A DNA stretch of 64,000 bases from positions 54,144,838 to 54,208,837 of the forward strand of contig ML679958.1 of assembly GCA_007922225.1 (NCBI GenBank), written 5' to 3'. This DNA comes from Emydura subglobosa. Lineage: Eukaryota > Chordata > Testudines > Chelidae. The notes beneath the pieces were generated by a model, which saw nothing but the letters and a program-made list of their open reading frames with translations, searched no databases and was not told the origin of the DNA. The translations under genes and the position numbers were made by a program. Positions 34,691-46,352 of this stretch are shown here, piece by piece (position 1 is the stretch's first letter; every line of letters begins with the position of its first letter).

Positions 34691-35590
34691 GCAGGATTTA
34701 CACACAGCTTCCCATTTAAACTGAGGTTTGCTCTTCAAGCACTGGTAAAATAGTTTTAAGTGATTCTCAAGTGAACAGGCTGGGAACGGTCAAGGAAATG
34801 GTCCAGTTTTATTATTTTCTTTTTGTTTATTCCAGACAAGGGAGATAGAACAAAGGGCAGTGTAAAGCTCAGTAAGCAGCAGAAAAGACAGAAGGAGCAA
34901 AGAAGCAGAGGCTGAGCTCACCAAGAAGCAGTTAGAAGAGCTGGATGCCCAGTGAGGTTCATCAGCAGCTGATCAGAATGATCAGAGCTAGTGGCCATGC
35001 TGCACTCAGATGTCATGAGGCAGAATGGGACACTTGCTCCCAACTTGGGACCAGAAGGGGTCCCATTTTCTCAAATAGGGCATGCAGGAGACCAAGCAAA
35101 TGGTTCCCCAAACAATCCAGCAGAGGCAGTGGCCCTGGTGAGAGGTCCAGAGGTGTGGAACCGAGACATCTAGTGGACGAGAGATGACTAGGACCTGCTG
35201 GAGGCCAGGTGTCAGAGCAGGAAGGCATAGCGGGAACAACAGAAATGTGTTCACCAGGACAAATGCAGGCAGCTTGAACAGAAGAGGAAGGGCAAGTCAC
35301 ACCCGGGGTCCAAGGAGGAAGGACATAATGGTGTGCCTCATGGGGAACTAACGGACAACCAGATGCAGGTATGATGAACTGCATTATTCTGCTTGTAGCC
35401 TGGGTTATTTTGTACATTAAAGTTTGTTCTGGCATTCTGACTGGACATGTTGAATGTTCTTGATGTGGTGTTTTCTGTAATGATGTGAGGGAGTTGAGCC
35501 CCAGGGCTTGGGTACAATCCTGCCATAGCCAGTCTTCGCCATGGCAGGGATAAACCACCTCAGGGAAACTGAGTTCGTGTTGAGTGTGTC
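34691..35590. other. Unassigned, possibly internal part of the preceding element
   Basis: GC-richer than its surroundings, with several overlapping frames on both strands (up to 181 codons on the minus strand) but no recognisable domain. Short K/Q/R-rich stretches (34850-34920) recall gag coiled-coil regions, which is not enough to name it. Confidence 0.35.
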
Positions 35591-35965
35591 TGTGGCACAG
35601 CTAAAAGGGGCTGTGGCCCAGAAACTGCTATGAGCAGTGGGACCCTGGCACAGCTATGTAAATATCTGTAAGCCAGTGCTCAGCCAAGAGCAGGAAAGAT
35701 TGCTGGGAATGGTGAGACTCTGGGACTGCTAGGAAAGCTGTGGAGACAGCACTCAATGAGAGAAGGGAAACTGAGGTACAACTGGATGATTCTGGGGCAC
35801 AAAACTGCTGAGTGTGGTGAGTCACTGGTACATCTAGGAAATAGCTACGGTCAAGGACTCAAGAAGCAGGGAAAAACTGCTGAGTGCAAAGAGACTAGCA
35901 CAGCTAAGGGTAGTTATTGGCCAGAAATCCCCTGGAAGCAGGGCAGATTCGGGGTGGTAAGAGAT
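35591..35965 (+). repeat. Degenerate tandem repeat, about 70-75 bp units
   Basis: Phrases recur in the same order: 'ggcacagctaaaag' (35592), 'ggcacagctatgtaaatatctg' (35647), 'gggactgctaggaaagctgtgg' (35723), 'ggtacatctaggaaatagctac' (35828) and 'agcacagctaagggtagttatt' (35896). They alternate with 'gccagaaactgctatgagcagtggga'-type text (35617, 35928). About five units can be traced. It lies between the LTR-like repeat and the CR1 ORF1 and may be part of either's leader. Confidence 0.6.
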
Positions 35966-36019
35966 CTGATTTCATGCCTTTGGAAGAGACAGATAATTAT
36001 TAGGAAGAAACAGGTAATT

Positions 36020-36540
36020 AGGAAAAAACAGGTAATAGTAATGGATGATTCGATCATTAGACACATAGATAGCTGGGTTTGTGATGACCGGGGAACCGCA
36101 AGATGACTTGTCTGAAAGGTGTGAAGGTTGCAGATCTCTTGAAACATCTAGGCAGGCTTATGTGCAGTGCGGGAGAGGAGCCGGAGGTCATAGTACACGT
36201 AGGTACAAATGACATAGGGAATGATAACCAAGAGGTCCTGGAGACCAAATTTAGTTGCTAAGTAATAGATTGAAGTCCAGGAACTCCATGGTAACATTCT
36301 TAGAAATGCTTCCAGTGCCACACACAGGATCAGTTATACAGGCAGAACTGTAGGGTCTAAATGTATGGATGAGACATTGGTCTAGGGAGGAGCAGTTTAG
36401 ATTTATTAGGAACTGGGGAAACTTTTGGGAGAGGGAGAGCGTATACAGGAAGAATGGGCTTCACCTAAGCCAAAATGAAATTGGATTGCTGTCACATAAA
36501 ATTAAAAAAGTAATAGATAAGCTATTAAACTAAGGGCTCG
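36020..36540 (+). pseudogene. CR1 ORF1 esterase-like domain, broken
   Basis: The three diagnostic blocks of the SGNH/GDSL-type domain in CR1 ORF1 are visible in different frames: MDDSIIRHID (36041-36070, nucleophile Ser block, Gly before DS changed to Asp), PEVIVHVGTNDIGND (36181-36225, block with the Asn/Gly oxyanion residues) and NGLHLSQNE near 36455-36480. In that last block the usual Asp of DGLH is Asn, while the antisense copy at 9.7 kb keeps it. The domain's role in CR1 is thought to be membrane or RNP related. Frameshifts and stops inactivate it. Confidence 0.82.
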
Positions 36541-36744
36541 GGGAAAGCTGATGTGCGGAGGTGTGGTTTGGACAGAGACATCCCTTGGGGGAGGATCTAT
36601 TGATGGAGATTCTCTATATCCTAGTAGAGGAGAGGATGGAAGATGATAAAATACAGGTAGAAACTCATGAGATAAAGTACAATGAAAAAGATTCCCATTC
36701 AATTACATCACATAATAGCAGTCAGCTAAAAAGTGACAATTTTT

Positions 36745-37098
36745 AAGTGCTTACATACAAATGCTAGAAGTCTAAATCCTAAAATAGGTGAACTTGAATA
36801 TCTTTTATTTAATGAGGATATTGATATAAGAGGCATCTCAGAAACTTGATGCAATGAGGAGAATCAATGGGACACAGTAATACCAGGGTACAAAATATAT
36901 CCGAGGAACAGAATAGGTCATGCTGGTGGGGAACTGACAGTATATTTAAAAGAAAGTGTAGAATCAAATGAAGTAAAAATCTTAAATGAACCAAACTGTA
37001 CCATAGAATCTCTATGGATAGTCATTACATGCTCGAATAATAAGAATATAGCAGGACAGATATACTACCAACCACCTGACCAGGATGGTGATAGTGAC
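36745..37098 (+). pseudogene. CR1 ORF2 endonuclease N-terminus, broken
   Basis: Follows the ORF1 remnant after about 200 bp, as in intact CR1. It has an LNPKIGELEYLLF block (36773 onward), DIDIRGISETWC (36820-36855; the I.ETWL block with the metal-binding Glu), IPGYKI, RNRIGHAGG and LKESVE, then a YYQPP stretch (37062) corresponding to YRPP. The GDFN block is not reached because another repeat begins at about 37099. Several stops. Confidence 0.82.
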
Positions 37099-37235
37099 TG
37101 TGACATGCTTACGTGCTTGCTGTTGGTGTCCAGGGTGTGAGCTGCAGTAACAGAGGTTGCTTAAGGCATCCTGGGTTAAGGGGCAAGCAGTGACACAACC
37201 TCACCAGTCTGGGTTGAACTGTGGGACTGTTACAT
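37099..37235 (+). repeat. Fragment of the LTR-like repeat of 33600-34690
   Basis: The segment ends with 'gacacaacctcaccagtctgggttgaact' (37191-37219), comparable to 'gacacagccccttactggtctgggttgaac' at 34635-34664. It sits between the CR1 endonuclease and the CR1 3' end, replacing the RT. Confidence 0.5.
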
Positions 37236-37300
37236 CTGTGATAGACCAGAGGTCAGACTAGGTGATCTAATTGTCCCTTCTGGCCTTAAACTCTATTGAA
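37236..37300 (+). repeat. CR1 3' end
   Basis: 'ccagaggtcagactaggtgatctaattgtcccttctggcctt' with an 'aaactctattgaaac' tail. Same 3'-end type as 28265-28340. Confidence 0.75.
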
Positions 37301-39784
37301 ACTATTAAATAATTGTAAATCTTAACAGAACTCTACATATGAAATTCTGTCAGTGGCAAACAAAATCCATGCACAACAGAATACATGTCTAGCCAGAATA
37401 TTTGCTTAGAGAGTGCAAATATTGGGATTTATAGGTTACAACCATATCCTACCTCTCAATGGGGACTGGGCAGGATTATCTTCAGAACTGCCCACCACTG
37501 TCTGTGTGATACACCCATCCCTCCATGCTTGGTGTGTGAAGAAGTGACCTGGGATAGACTGAACACCGTGATCTTCTGCATGGCATTGCAGAACACTGCT
37601 CATGAATATCCCTTATTCCTTTAACTTTATATAGATTCACTATTGATAAAGCATTTGAAATATATCCCATGACTTTAAAAAGGCATCCCCTTGAAGGCTG
37701 CAGTCTACCTTTTTGCTAATTATCAGCTGGTGACTTTAGATACTGGGAGAATTTCTAACTTTTTTGTTTCAGCATGGGCCAAATCCTGAAGTCATTGCCC
37801 ATTGCCCATTTTAAATCATGTTTTACTCAAGCAAAATTCATTCATTGCATTGGTTGTTTTGCCTGAGAGAGGAGTGAATAAAAATTGCTAACGGCTTCAT
37901 CATTTTGCTCCATACATTTCCCACGAAAGAATTCCATATGGCAATGAAATAAACAAATCAGCCATTTAACTAAAGAAATGTCACTAAATGCAGAATAAAA
38001 ATACATGTTAATACCGATACCAATAGCTATTTTTCAGAACATGACAAAATGGTAATTGGATTTAAAAAACAGTTTGAGCTAAGAGAACCTGCTCACAGAG
38101 CCATTCTTTTGTTTTCTTTATTCCTAGCCCATACTTATGTGGGACAAACTTGAAGAATGTCTGGTGAGTGATTAATAAGATGTCTGTTACCCACAGGTGT
38201 GGAAGACTTGCATGTGCATATATCATGTTTGTTGACAGAGCCGCAGAGAAGTAGATTGTGGTATTGTGCTCTCACTTGTCTGTATCTCTTTAAAATAAAG
38301 TAAAAATAAAAAGTTGTCATCTTGTTAAGCACAATGATGCTAGTCAGCTTGTGCTTGGAGTGGCTACTTTATTCATTATAAATTATGTGCTCCACTGACA
38401 TGTTTTGGAGCATGTCATGAATTAATAATGAACACTGCACTGCTCACAAACTCACCACATTACAGCGAAAAGGAAAGCCCTTATCAGCTGTTGCCCCAAT
38501 GGAGAGGAGCTGCTTTAAAGCAAACATGATCAAACTAGTTAATACATACATGTAGTGTATGTGTACACACGCATATAAATCTATGTGTACACAGATTATG
38601 TAACATTTTCAAAGGCACCTAAATTAGATACTGCTTTAGCATTCGAAAGATACAAAGAGAAAACATAAAGAACCAGTTATGAATTTTCAAACATGGGTGT
38701 TAAAAATGCTAAGTGTAGGTACAATTTTAGGGTGAAATACTTGGTTGGCAAAAATTGGTGTACATCCACTAAAACAAATAGGGCTACATGGTTTACTTCA
38801 GCTGAGAATCTGGCCCCATCCTATTTCATACATATCACAAATAACAGGAGCATTTAAAGCCAATGTACCAGAAACATATTTTACTTGTCAGTGATCCTAA
38901 TATTTTCATTGTTTCTGTGCAGAAGTCCTATTATGATTGACAGGTTAAAGGTTCTATGTTTTAATTTATCAGTGCAACTTTTTTCACAACAAAATATGCC
39001 AGTTGTAATTAATTAACCTATTACTTTATGTATGTCAAAACAGTGATGTAAAGCATATGTCTTCACCAAAATTTTCCAAGATTTAGAGATACTGTGAATT
39101 CCTCGAACAAATTTAACCCCATCTGCTACAAAACTGCTTGTGAATAACAAAATCTATAGCTATTTTGGGCACATTTTTAAATTGAAGACCTAATTCAGAA
39201 TACCAACAACAAATCCATCTGGCTTCTGTACAACCCCTTGAAAAATGGGTTCCTTGCCATTATGCAGTTAAAAAGTCAAACAGATCTGATCCTTATTTTA
39301 AATTTTAATATTTATTGAAATAGAATGTTCTCAGGGCTCTGCCTAGAAAAAAATAGTGCTCTTAAGAAAAAAGGTGCAAGGAAAATACACATCAAACCCA
39401 GAACATCCTAGTGGAAAGCTGGCATCTGCTCAGGAGGGTAAAGGTGTCACAACGTTCTATCATGTGTAAATATTTTCTCAATAATCAAGTTGCACAGCCC
39501 AGGGGAGTTCCTCCAGTTCTGGTGTGAGATAAATTATTCCATATGAACTCCAGATTACTATATGAGCATTTAGGAGAGGGGGAACTTCTTCCTTCTCCTG
39601 GTCTCTTGCTGCTCTTTGTGGCTCCCCCACTGCAGCTGCCAGTGGGGTTATTCCATCTACGCTCCAGCACCTTTCAACCCAATTATTAGTTTTAAGTAAA
39701 GCAAAAGAAGTAGATTCCTCTGATCCATTTGGGTCCACTTTATAGGTTATAAAGCTAGCAGAGCCCATTGTGCTAATATAGTAA
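37301..39784. other. No gene; unassigned non-coding DNA
   Basis: AT-rich. A 'ggtgtacatccacta...tttacttcagctgagaatctggcccc' phrase at 38757-38818 resembles the ancient dispersed element discussed in the findings. A TGTGTACAC-rich stretch lies at 38555-38600. Confidence 0.5.
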
Positions 39785-39935
39785 AACCTTCAGTATAACA
39801 CAGGCCATAGGACTTCCTGAATTTATTCCTTTTAGAACAAACAGCCAATATTGATTTAAAAATTGTCAGTGTTGGAGAATCCACCACAACCTATGGTAAG
39901 TTGTTCCAGTGGTTATTTTCCCTCGCTCCTCAACT
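39785..39935 (-). repeat. Old CR1-like 3' region fragment, minus strand
   Basis: 'aacaaacagccaatattgatttaaaaattgtcagtgttggagaatccaccac' followed by 'ggtaagttgttccagtggtta'. Read on the minus strand, this is the conserved C-terminal 'G.P...V..SPS.' part of a CR1 ORF2, as in the copy at 58300-58350. No reading frame survives. Confidence 0.65.
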
Positions 39936-42500
39936 CACTTGCTCACAGATCCTCGTTGCTTCAGGGCATATATCATGGAAATGTCCTTACTAAATTAGGA
40001 TATTCAGGAATGCACAGAACAGGATTAACTTGATAGTTATATGGCAGTGAGGCTGTGAGGAGTAGGTGATTCTCACCCTGGGAAGGCCAGGCTTGCGAGA
40101 CTGTGCCTGGCATGATAAAGCCATTTCTAAAGGACAAGTGCCCCTTCAAGAAAGGTAGGCGCCTTTGCAGAAATCTAATTGAGAATATGTCCAGCTCTAC
40201 AATTGTAGCAACAAATTCCCCATCTGTCAGACAGGGATCGCTGTTAGGGACACAGAAAATTAAACTGGTATTAAATGAAAAGGTATTAAATGTAATTACA
40301 CTTAATTAATCTAATTAATTAATTAAATAAAAAGTATTAAATTGAAGGAGCCCTTATGGAGTCACTTTTTTCCCCTGGGTGGGGTGAGGATTTCTCGTCC
40401 CATTTTCACCTGCCAAGAATCCCAGTATTTTGCTGAGATCATCAGTATGAATGGTGGGGAAAAGATTTCCTATTAAAGCTCTGTGTCAGGGAGTGGCTGG
40501 AGAGGAGTGAAGAATGGGTGGAGCGTTGGCTCTGTCCAACCATCATGCTGGCCAGTGGGCTTGCAATTAAAAATGTTTTACCTCCTGCATATCTGTTTCT
40601 GTATTGTGACTCATGGCTGCCATGGTGAGTTGGATAGGAGAGAAAGTTTGGGATAACATGTGCCTATTCTACTGATGGCTTTATAAATCATTATTAGAAC
40701 ACTGTAGTGTGAACAGAGAGCTACAGGGATCCTGGCAGGATATGTTCTCCATCATGCATGCACTACGAAAATTATCCCTTGCTAGTTAAATTCTAGTGCT
40801 AAGATTTCAGATTTTGGTTGTTTCCATTCTGAAAATGTATGAATAGCAGCAATCCTCAGTAGTCTATGTCTTTGTTATTTCACAGATATGTCAACATCTC
40901 CATTGCTAATATTTCCCAATGTTTATTCATCCAGTCACTTATCCTGGGTGTCCTTGTCACTGCTAAAGTACATCTGGCTGTTACCAACATATGTGTGATT
41001 AATTTAGTCTTTTAATGCAAACATTCCTGTACTTGACAAACTCAGAGCTATTCCTCTGGATTCACTAGTAGGATTCTTTCAGGAATGATTTGTATTTCTG
41101 TTTCTCAGATTGCTTAATCTTTGGGCTTTCCCACCATCTGTGCATACAATAGCCTGTCATGCTGCAATTTCTCCAGCTGTGAACCAAACACATGCTCTGT
41201 CTTTTTTTTAAAAAAGGTAACATGAAATATCTTTGCATTTGGATCATTGATTACTGTAAAGACATAATTATTAAAACTTCTTTCACTTCCTCAGCAAAAT
41301 TCAGCCAGATATGTATGTAGAAGAAAATATACAGAAGAAAATAAGTCCATTTATTATTATATGGAAAATCAATATTATGAATGAACAGAATGCTTAATAT
41401 TAACTCACCATTTTGCCCTTACAAGTTTTACTCTTACTCACATTTTAGTCTTTTCACAATGCAGTGTCCTTTGGTGTGGCCTGGATGGAGAAAGCAACAG
41501 GGAGGCCAGGGAGGAAATGTTACAGTAATCAAAATGGGATTTGTTGAGGAGGGCTTGACACAAGAATTTTAGCCATGGAGATAGACATAAAAGGGCAGAC
41601 TATGGACATGCTGCGATGTCAAGATTTAGCATGGCTTGTGTATGTGGCAAAGAAAAGGGAGGAGTACTCCAAGGTATGGAATTGACTGAAGCGAAAACCT
41701 TATTTGCAGACCCTCCTATGAAACGGGGTAGAGGGACTAGAATTAATAATTGTTAATTTCATGGCTTGTTAATGTCAATTTTGCAAGCCTTGTTATACTT
41801 TATCACTTTTGGCTTGTTATGGAACTATATTGCTCCCCTCTGTTAAAAAGGGGGGAAAAAAACATAAGGTGAAAAGTTACCTCAAGAAATGCACTCAGAA
41901 AGGGAATCTAAAAATGTAGCAACACTATTAGCCAATGAAATTTTTGTCTGAGTAAGGATTGATAGATTTTTTTTTCTCACTGAGTTTGTAGGTGAGTAAA
42001 CTTATAGGCAATTAGCAAACAGTGGGTGTAAAACAAGTAAATGAGCAATGAAACATCTGACTGCATGGCTCCTGAAAACCAACTCAGAGCTGATCATTTA
42101 AAATCACAGCAGTCAGCTTATGAAACCTGGCATGGAATCTTTAATGGGAACAAATGTTTAAAATTTAAGTTGTATATGTTTCAACTGAAAGACAATAAGT
42201 TGGATTCTCAGGTAATGTTGGCATCAGTGGATGAGAAAAGACATAGATATCCCCCTGCTCCAGGAGCCAGTTCTGCACCAGATATGGTTCTGGAAAGAAG
42301 GGTGACAGAGTCACTAAAGTAGTGCTTCACTACTGCAGGATTCTCCTACCAGCGATTGTCCTCTACTAGCTGGATTTGATAAGTTTAGGTCTCCATTGCA
42401 TTCGGATACTTCCACAAATAAGATTTAACAGATGAGAATTATTTCCTAACTTCCAAAAGCAGTTTCTCCTAATGCCATGCTTAGACATTGGTTCAGTAGT
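39936..42500. other. No gene; unassigned non-coding DNA
   Basis: A palindromic TTAATTAA-type run lies at 40305-40330. The 93-codon frame at 42041-42322 has no domain. No element recognised. Confidence 0.5.
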
Positions 42501-42502
42501 GA

Positions 42503-43021
42503 CTCAGAATATGTTTACACTACACAACACTGGCAGCAGACTGTGGGGAATGTGTAGCTATAGGCTGCAGTGAAAAGCAAGATGTGTCCATGCTGTGGTA
42601 TGTCCTTACATCTGTCAGTGAGAAGCTCTGGCAAGGAGGAGGCAGAGAGGAAAGGGCTTCAGCAGCTCCCTGCTACTGGAGCCTTTCACTGTGGTGAGGA
42701 AAGGCTCTGGCAGGTGGGAGGCAGCCTTTCCCTGCTGCCTCCTCACTGCCACAGCTTTTCACCACAGTCAAAGTCTTTTCCTGTGGTAGGGAGCAAAGGA
42801 AAGAGAGTGTGATGCTATACTGCTAAAAATAACCAGTGTAGATGGAGAGGCACAGCTGGGTGAGTAGCGAGCTGTGTGGGATATGTACTTGGGTACATGT
42901 CTTCAGTCATATCTTTACTCACTTAAACCTGTGCCTCACAGCATACACTGCGAGGGTGGTCTCTCTATGTATGTAGTCTACATGTTCCCAAAAGAAGTTC
43001 ACAGTGTAGATGTACCCTCAG
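42503..43021. mobile_element. Non-autonomous DNA element with GTGTAGAC-type TIRs
   Basis: Left end ctcagaatatgtttacact and the reverse of the right end, ctgaggGTACATCTACACT, are imperfect inverted repeats of about 19 bp (42503-42521, 43003-43021). The interior (519 bp in total) has no transposase. No clear target duplication is visible, so the superfamily is open. Fragments of related ends occur at 1462-1665 and 11278. Confidence 0.6.
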
Positions 43022-43099
43022 AATGAGTATCTATCATTCACTGTTGAGATGTCACCCCTTTTTTAGCCCATGATGCCCACCTCCATGATCCTCTTATTC

Positions 43100-43512
43100 A
43101 ATTTTTAACCTCCTTTGTGTTTTCTCCCATGCTGCCCCTCGTGCTTGGTAGGAGTTCCCTGTAAATAGCCACAAAGCTAATGACTTCTCCTCCTTCAAAA
43201 CCCTTCTTTAAATTGTCCTTTTCCTGTGATCTCAAAATGTCTTTTCCTCTCTGTTGTCAAAAACCTTGACAACAGTTAAGCCACTAGTGTGCTGAGATCA
43301 CTGCTTTTCATGCTGACTAATATTGTCTCGTTATTTCCTTGCAATCCATCATCTGTTGGGCTGTATCCATGTGTTGTCTCTTGTCTTATACTTAGTCCTG
43401 CCCAAAAGAACTTACAATCTATCTCTTTGTTCGGCACCTAACACAATGGGGTACTGGGCCATTACTAGGGCTCATAGGTGCTACAGTAATACAGATAATA
43501 ATTATAATAAAT
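43100..43512 (+). repeat. LINE/SINE-like 3' region
   Basis: 'ggtaggagttccctgtaaatagccacaaag', 'tcctccttcaaaacccttctttaaa' and 'gtgtgctgagatcactg' (43149-43305) lead into 'agaacttacaatctatctctttgtt', 'cacctaacacaatggggtactgggcc' and 'aggtgctacagtaatacagataata' (43408-43502). The tail is the same type as in the MIR-like copy at 7640-7960, so the tail may be a shared RT recognition sequence. Confidence 0.6.
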
Positions 43513-44044
43513 TAAATGTTCTAAACATATCGATTCTTGATTTATCTTGTCTATTCTTATTAGGGCTTATGGTTATATTTTGATAAGTGACTGTACAAAT
43601 GTTATACGTGGGTTCCTTGTGTATTGTCTCTCAATGACTCTATATTAAATGCTCTCAATTTACAAGTAAAAAAAAACTTTTCTGATTTCCAGCTTTGCAA
43701 ATTCGACCTGGGATCTTTTAAAGACAAACGGTGGCATAAATAAAAAGGATTGTGCAAGTAGAACTTTGTTAACTGTGTGTTGATGTGTAAGCCAATAAAG
43801 GATCTAGTTCACTCCCTACTTTATGGGCACTGTAGTGCTAAGAGCAGTAAACTTTATTAAACACATAATGAAATATAATAAAAACTTATTTTTAATCATT
43901 AGACTTCATTCTGAATACACCCAATGGCCATATCTTCAGAGTAAAAAGGTAATGGCTTACAGTCACTTACCACACCATAAGTCATATTTCAGACCTCTCT
44001 TTTAGGCTTTTTGGTTGATATCAAGTAACATCATTGTAGCCTAT
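43513..44044. other. No gene seen
   Basis: AT-rich non-coding DNA, nothing recognised. Confidence 0.5.
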
Positions 44045-45065
44045 GAGGTTGTGACACTCTGTACCCCATGTACACCGTTATGGTGTGATTTGTGTATCAT
44101 TCATGTTCACCCTTATATTGTAACTGTGTATTGTTTAATGCAACATATGTCATGTAAGGTGTTTTTGGAATGCTCATGACAATATTAACATTATTGTTAT
44201 GATAGTATGCTTCTTGCAAGGTCACATCGAAGTTATGTAATATTCCCAAATGTGTGTCTCACATGGCTTGAATAGATCCAGGCAAACACAAAGCAGAGTG
44301 GGAGTTCATGCCTTCCTGAGGAATGCATACAGGAACAATGAACTGGCCCAAGCATCTGATAAGGTGACTCTCATTTGACTCAAGTGGAGGAGACCATGCC
44401 GGACATGGCTGATCACCTGACCCTAGGTAGAGGCATTTTTGTTTCTGGAGCTCTCCTTTGGAATCCATCTACAAAGCAACATCAAGCAACTGAAAGACTG
44501 ACCACAGGGGGGAGAACATGATTGGAGCCTGGGGGTCAATCAAGCAGCCTGTGGTAAGATAACATCAAAGACTGCAAGACTATTGAAGTATTAAGTTTAG
44601 TTTAGAATGTGATTTACCTTTCTATTTTTTCCTGATCCAATCTAACTCATATAATTCTGGCTTATAATCACTTAAAGTCTTTCTGTACTTAATCAAATTA
44701 TTTGTTTGTATTATCTAGAGCAGTGCATATGGTTTGGGTGAGCGTAGGGACTTCATTTAGAATGACAATGCTAATGAATATCAATTTCTTTGATAAATTG
44801 ACTAACCAATGAGCTTGCAGAGTCCAGGGAGCAGCTTGCAGTTTGCAGTTCCTAGGGTTGCATCTGGGACTGGGGATGTTGGCTGGGTGTCACACCATCG
44901 CATAATCTCGTGAGTGACTGGCTAGAACACTCATTCACTAGGTCAGGGACCACTGGCTTGCAGGTGGCTGAGTGTGGGCTGACCCAGAAGTGGGGATTCA
45001 CACAGCGAGGCAAGTGCAAGACAGCCCCAGGAGTTGGAGGATTTGTGGTGACACCAATATATCAG
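44045..45065 (+). repeat. LTR-like interspersed repeat, copy 2
   Basis: Starts near 'ttgtgacactctgtaccccatgtacacc'. Shared blocks with 33600-34690 include 'ataatcacttaaagtctttctgtac', 'aattatttgtttgtatta' and 'gagcagtgcatatggt' (44666-44735), and a GC-rich right part. Two 'gcttgcag' repeats occur at 44813-44840. No long frame. Boundaries approximate. Confidence 0.5.
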
Positions 45066-45084
45066 CCAGATTTCAGAAGGAAAC

Positions 45085-45720
45085 GTCACGATGATACATC
45101 TTAGTATAGAACTAAGATGTAGTATCAAGCAATAATTCAAGGATCCTACAGGCCCAAGCCTGTAAGTTATTAGCTTAAGCAATTAATGTAAGGAAGTTAG
45201 ACTTCTAAGCGTTAGCATAAGTAAATTGACCAACAGTGACCCTGAGTCACAGGATATTATTTTGTTTATTTTGCAATATGTATTTTGCTCCGGTCTGGCA
45301 AAAAATGTTGATATGTAATCACAAAAAGTAAGTTGATGCTAGTTTGGATATTTTGGCTATGTTGGCATTATTCAGCAGCTGTATAACTGCAAGACTGCCA
45401 TAGTAACCAATTGATATATACGCTAAGTCTGAGATAATTAATATACTAACCTATAAGATAAGGACACCCCAACATTATGAGGGTGAGAAAGCTGGCAAAG
45501 GAGGGCAGAACAACTTGTGAATATTCATGGCAGCCATCAGACCTTATAATAGGTTTAACCACAATCTAGGCCAATGCGACCTCAACCACTGGACTTGTTT
45601 GGTATGCCAGAGACAGAATAGGAACTCCGTGGATCACCATCAGTCTTCCCACCTCTGGGTCTCCACAGGATTTGTGTGAGTATGTGCATGATATGTTGAT
45701 GCATGTCAAATTAATATTGC
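45085..45720 (+). repeat. Second LTR-like repeat, adjacent
   Basis: 'ggcccaagcctgtaagttattagcttaagcaatt', 'gttagacttctaagcgttagcataag' and a later AT-rich part with 'ttgaccaacagtgaccctgagtcac' (45227). It looks like U3 of an LTR but without fixed ends or coding sequence. Low certainty. Confidence 0.35.
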
Positions 45721-46240
45721 ACTATTGCTACATTCTTGTTTGAATCACCCATACAAAAGCTAACTTTATACTATTACAAAAGGCCCAGACTTTTCAATAA
45801 TTATTATTTGAAAACAAAGTTATGAACAGACAAGAAGGGGAAAAAATGGCTACTTCAATTCCAAATTTGCCAATTGTTACTGCATTAAAATATCCCAGTG
45901 CTCTTAGCACAACTCTAAGCCACCATCACACCTTCCCCAGGCCTGAGCAAAACCAAGTCTGAAATAATCCATAGCATAACTCAAAGCAGCATGGGCAACC
46001 ACTATGTTGTGCTGGCTAAATTATTTCCCCTAGGAACTGCTCTGCCAGCTGATGATTGGATGGAGTACTGTGTAGTGTAGTCCATCCCTCCCACACCATA
46101 TATGTTCCTGACATGTCCCTGACATACCTCTAAACAGAGAGACAGGGGTAGCGGAGGGCTGCTAAGGGCTTTTGTCCAACATAATTTTATATTTTTACAT
46201 ACCTTATTAGCTGCCCCATGAGCTCCGTCAATTTTGTTTT
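45721..46240. other. No gene seen
   Basis: Non-coding, nothing recognised. Confidence 0.45.
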
Positions 46241-46352
46241 CATAGAATCATAGAAGATTAGGGTTGGAAGGGACCTCAGGAGGTCATCTAGTCCAACCCC
46301 CTGCTCAAAGCAGGACCAACTCCAACTAAATCATTCCAGCCATGGCTTTTCC
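46241..46352 (-). repeat. CR1 3' end fragment, minus strand
   Basis: Begins with the reversed octamer tail (catagaatcatagaag), then 'ttggaagggacctcaggaggtcatctagtccaaccccctgctc'. It is the reverse of the 3' UTR at 14430-14516. About 110 bp, strongly 5'-truncated. Confidence 0.92.

Noticed and set aside
35013..35558. 181-codon open frame on the minus strand
   Set aside because: No domain, Pro/Ser/His-rich composition, lies inside repeat-like DNA and overlaps several other frames; probably chance in GC-richer sequence.
35591..35965. CRISPR-like regular repeat
   Set aside because: Units are degenerate, without constant repeat and unique spacer structure, and the genome is vertebrate.
42041..42322. 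93-codon open frame
   Set aside because: No domain recognised; I considered a small host exon, but no splice sites or conservation argument are available.
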